Source: an uncultured Spirochaetales bacterium (GTDB lineage: Bacteria; Spirochaetota; Spirochaetia; Treponematales; Treponemataceae). From it: a stretch of 6,441 nt of DNA. The DNA lies in assembly GCA_946061495.1 (NCBI GenBank), contig CAMGSV010000142.1:1-6441 (forward strand), written 5' to 3'. Shown here piece after piece: positions 5,996-6,441 of this stretch. The notes under the pieces were generated by a model that saw only the letters and a program-made list of their open reading frames with translations, ran no database searches and was not told the DNA's origin. The translations under genes were made by a program, and so were the position numbers. Positions within the stretch are counted from its first letter, which is position 1, and each line of letters opens with the position of its first letter.

Positions 5996-6035
5996 ATGGA
6001 GTTTTATGGAGTATTATGGAGTATTATGGAGTATT
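5996..6035 (+). repeat. Four tandem 10-bp repeats, each with GGAG and ATG, at a translation start
   Basis: The unit ATGGAGTATT occurs at 6006-6015, 6016-6025 and 6026-6035, and with one change (ATGGAGTTTT) at 5996-6005. A fifth ATG follows at 6036. Every unit supplies a Shine-Dalgarno-like GGAG four bases before the next ATG. Because 10 is not a multiple of three, the ATGs fall in different frames. Those at 6006 and 6036 open the membrane-protein frame; those at 5996 and 6026 share a second frame and 6016 uses a third, both reaching stops soon after the array. Confidence 0.9.
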
Positions 6036-6431
6036 ATGCCTATATTGAACGATAGCATTGCATACTTTCCCCTTCTGGTAGCAGCAGCAAGTACTTTTCT
6101 TACCATCATAATCCTTGCAGCAAATCGGGAACGCTATCATCCCGCTGTACTGGCACTTCACATCATTACCGCCATCTTTGTGGCAGGTTCAGCCATATAC
6201 ACCATACTCAACCCCATGATTTTCTCCATAGCCACAGCTTTGGCAATCTCCACTATACTCATGCTGATAGCATCCATTGTGAATCGTGTCACAGAGCCAC
6301 GTGAGCCCATTCAGAAGAAAGAGGAAAAGAGTGAGTCCGAAGATCAACAGCAGCTTGTACAGGGGCAGGCAGAGTCCCCCCAGGCTTATCCTCCGGCAGC
6401 GGGGCGGTTACATGGACATGCGCTCCGCTGA
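6036..6431 (+). CDS. Small three-helix membrane protein of unknown function
   Basis: From the ATG at 6036 this encodes 131 residues; the in-frame ATG at 6006 would add ten residues made only of repeat sequence, so 6036 is preferred, though both starts have GGAG close by. Three hydrophobic stretches at about 9-29, 37-57 and 61-82 look like membrane helices joined by very short loops. The first loop carries NRERYHP and the segment after helix three carries NRVTEPREP, then a charged tail (KKEEKSESED) and a Gln/Pro/Ala-rich end. Under the positive-inside rule the charged tail would be cytoplasmic. I do not recognise a family. Its relation to the upstream operon is unclear: 73 nt separate them and a promoter candidate lies between. 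The last residues (RLHGHALR) overlap a possible next start codon, so the exact C-terminus is less certain than the membrane part. Confidence 0.75.
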   Translation: MPILNDSIAYFPLLVAAASTFLTIIILAANRERYHPAVLALHIITAIFVAGSAIYTILNPMIFSIATALAISTILMLIASIVNRVTEPREPIQKKEEKSESEDQQQLVQGQAESPQAYPPAAGRLHGHALR

Positions 6432-6441
6432 TGGGATGGCG
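6412..6441 (+). CDS. Possible start of a further gene (runs off window)
   Basis: ATG at 6412, and again at 6418, opens a frame that stays open to the window end (MDMRSADGMA). It would overlap the end of the membrane-protein gene by 20 nt. The only ribosome-binding-like sequence is a G-rich GGGGCGG just upstream. Ten codons are too few to judge, so this is only a possibility. Confidence 0.2.
   Translation, partial: MDMRSADGMA

Overview
The window carries protein-coding genes almost edge to edge, and nearly half of it encodes tetratricopeptide-repeat (TPR) proteins. Base composition is moderately G+C rich. Signal peptides and membrane anchors followed by long exported domains suggest a Gram-negative-type (diderm) bacterium. 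The combination of several TPR membrane proteins, Ala/Glu/Lys/Arg-rich coiled coils, a ParB-fold protein with a DGNHR motif and a metallophosphoesterase reminds me of spirochaetes (Treponema and relatives). That is an impression from memory, not proof.

Left half, minus strand (1-2861): a two-gene operon read leftwards. The first gene (2861-2025) encodes a 278-residue protein with a signal peptide, TPRs and a long charged coiled coil. The second (2050 to beyond the left edge) overlaps it by 26 nt and encodes a very large membrane-anchored protein. Its visible 683 residues contain a lysine-rich cytoplasmic tail, one membrane helix, four related ~46-residue modules arranged as two near-identical 93-residue units, a coiled coil, a Gly/Ser linker and C-terminal TPRs. 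The two products look like partners in a periplasmic, TPR-based assembly.

Centre (2862-2972): a 111-bp divergent intergenic region with candidate promoters on both strands and a perfect 10-bp inverted repeat next to the leftward ribosome binding site.

Right half, plus strand (2973-5962): three tightly packed genes that look like one operon. They encode a membrane-anchored TPR protein whose C-terminus resembles an Mrr-type restriction-endonuclease fold, a metallophosphoesterase with an altered first metal motif, and a ParB/sulfiredoxin-fold protein. Their gaps are 16 nt and 1 nt, so they are probably co-expressed and may act together in a nucleic-acid or nucleotide-related process at the inner membrane. 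That joint function is inference.

Right edge (5963-6441): a candidate promoter leads straight into four tandem 10-bp repeats, each containing GGAG and ATG. These run into the start of a small protein with three membrane helices. A further gene may begin at 6412 and run off the window. I saw no RNA genes, insertion sequences, CRISPR array or convincing intrinsic terminator. The only gene-free stretches are the two intergenic regions, each about 110 bp or less.
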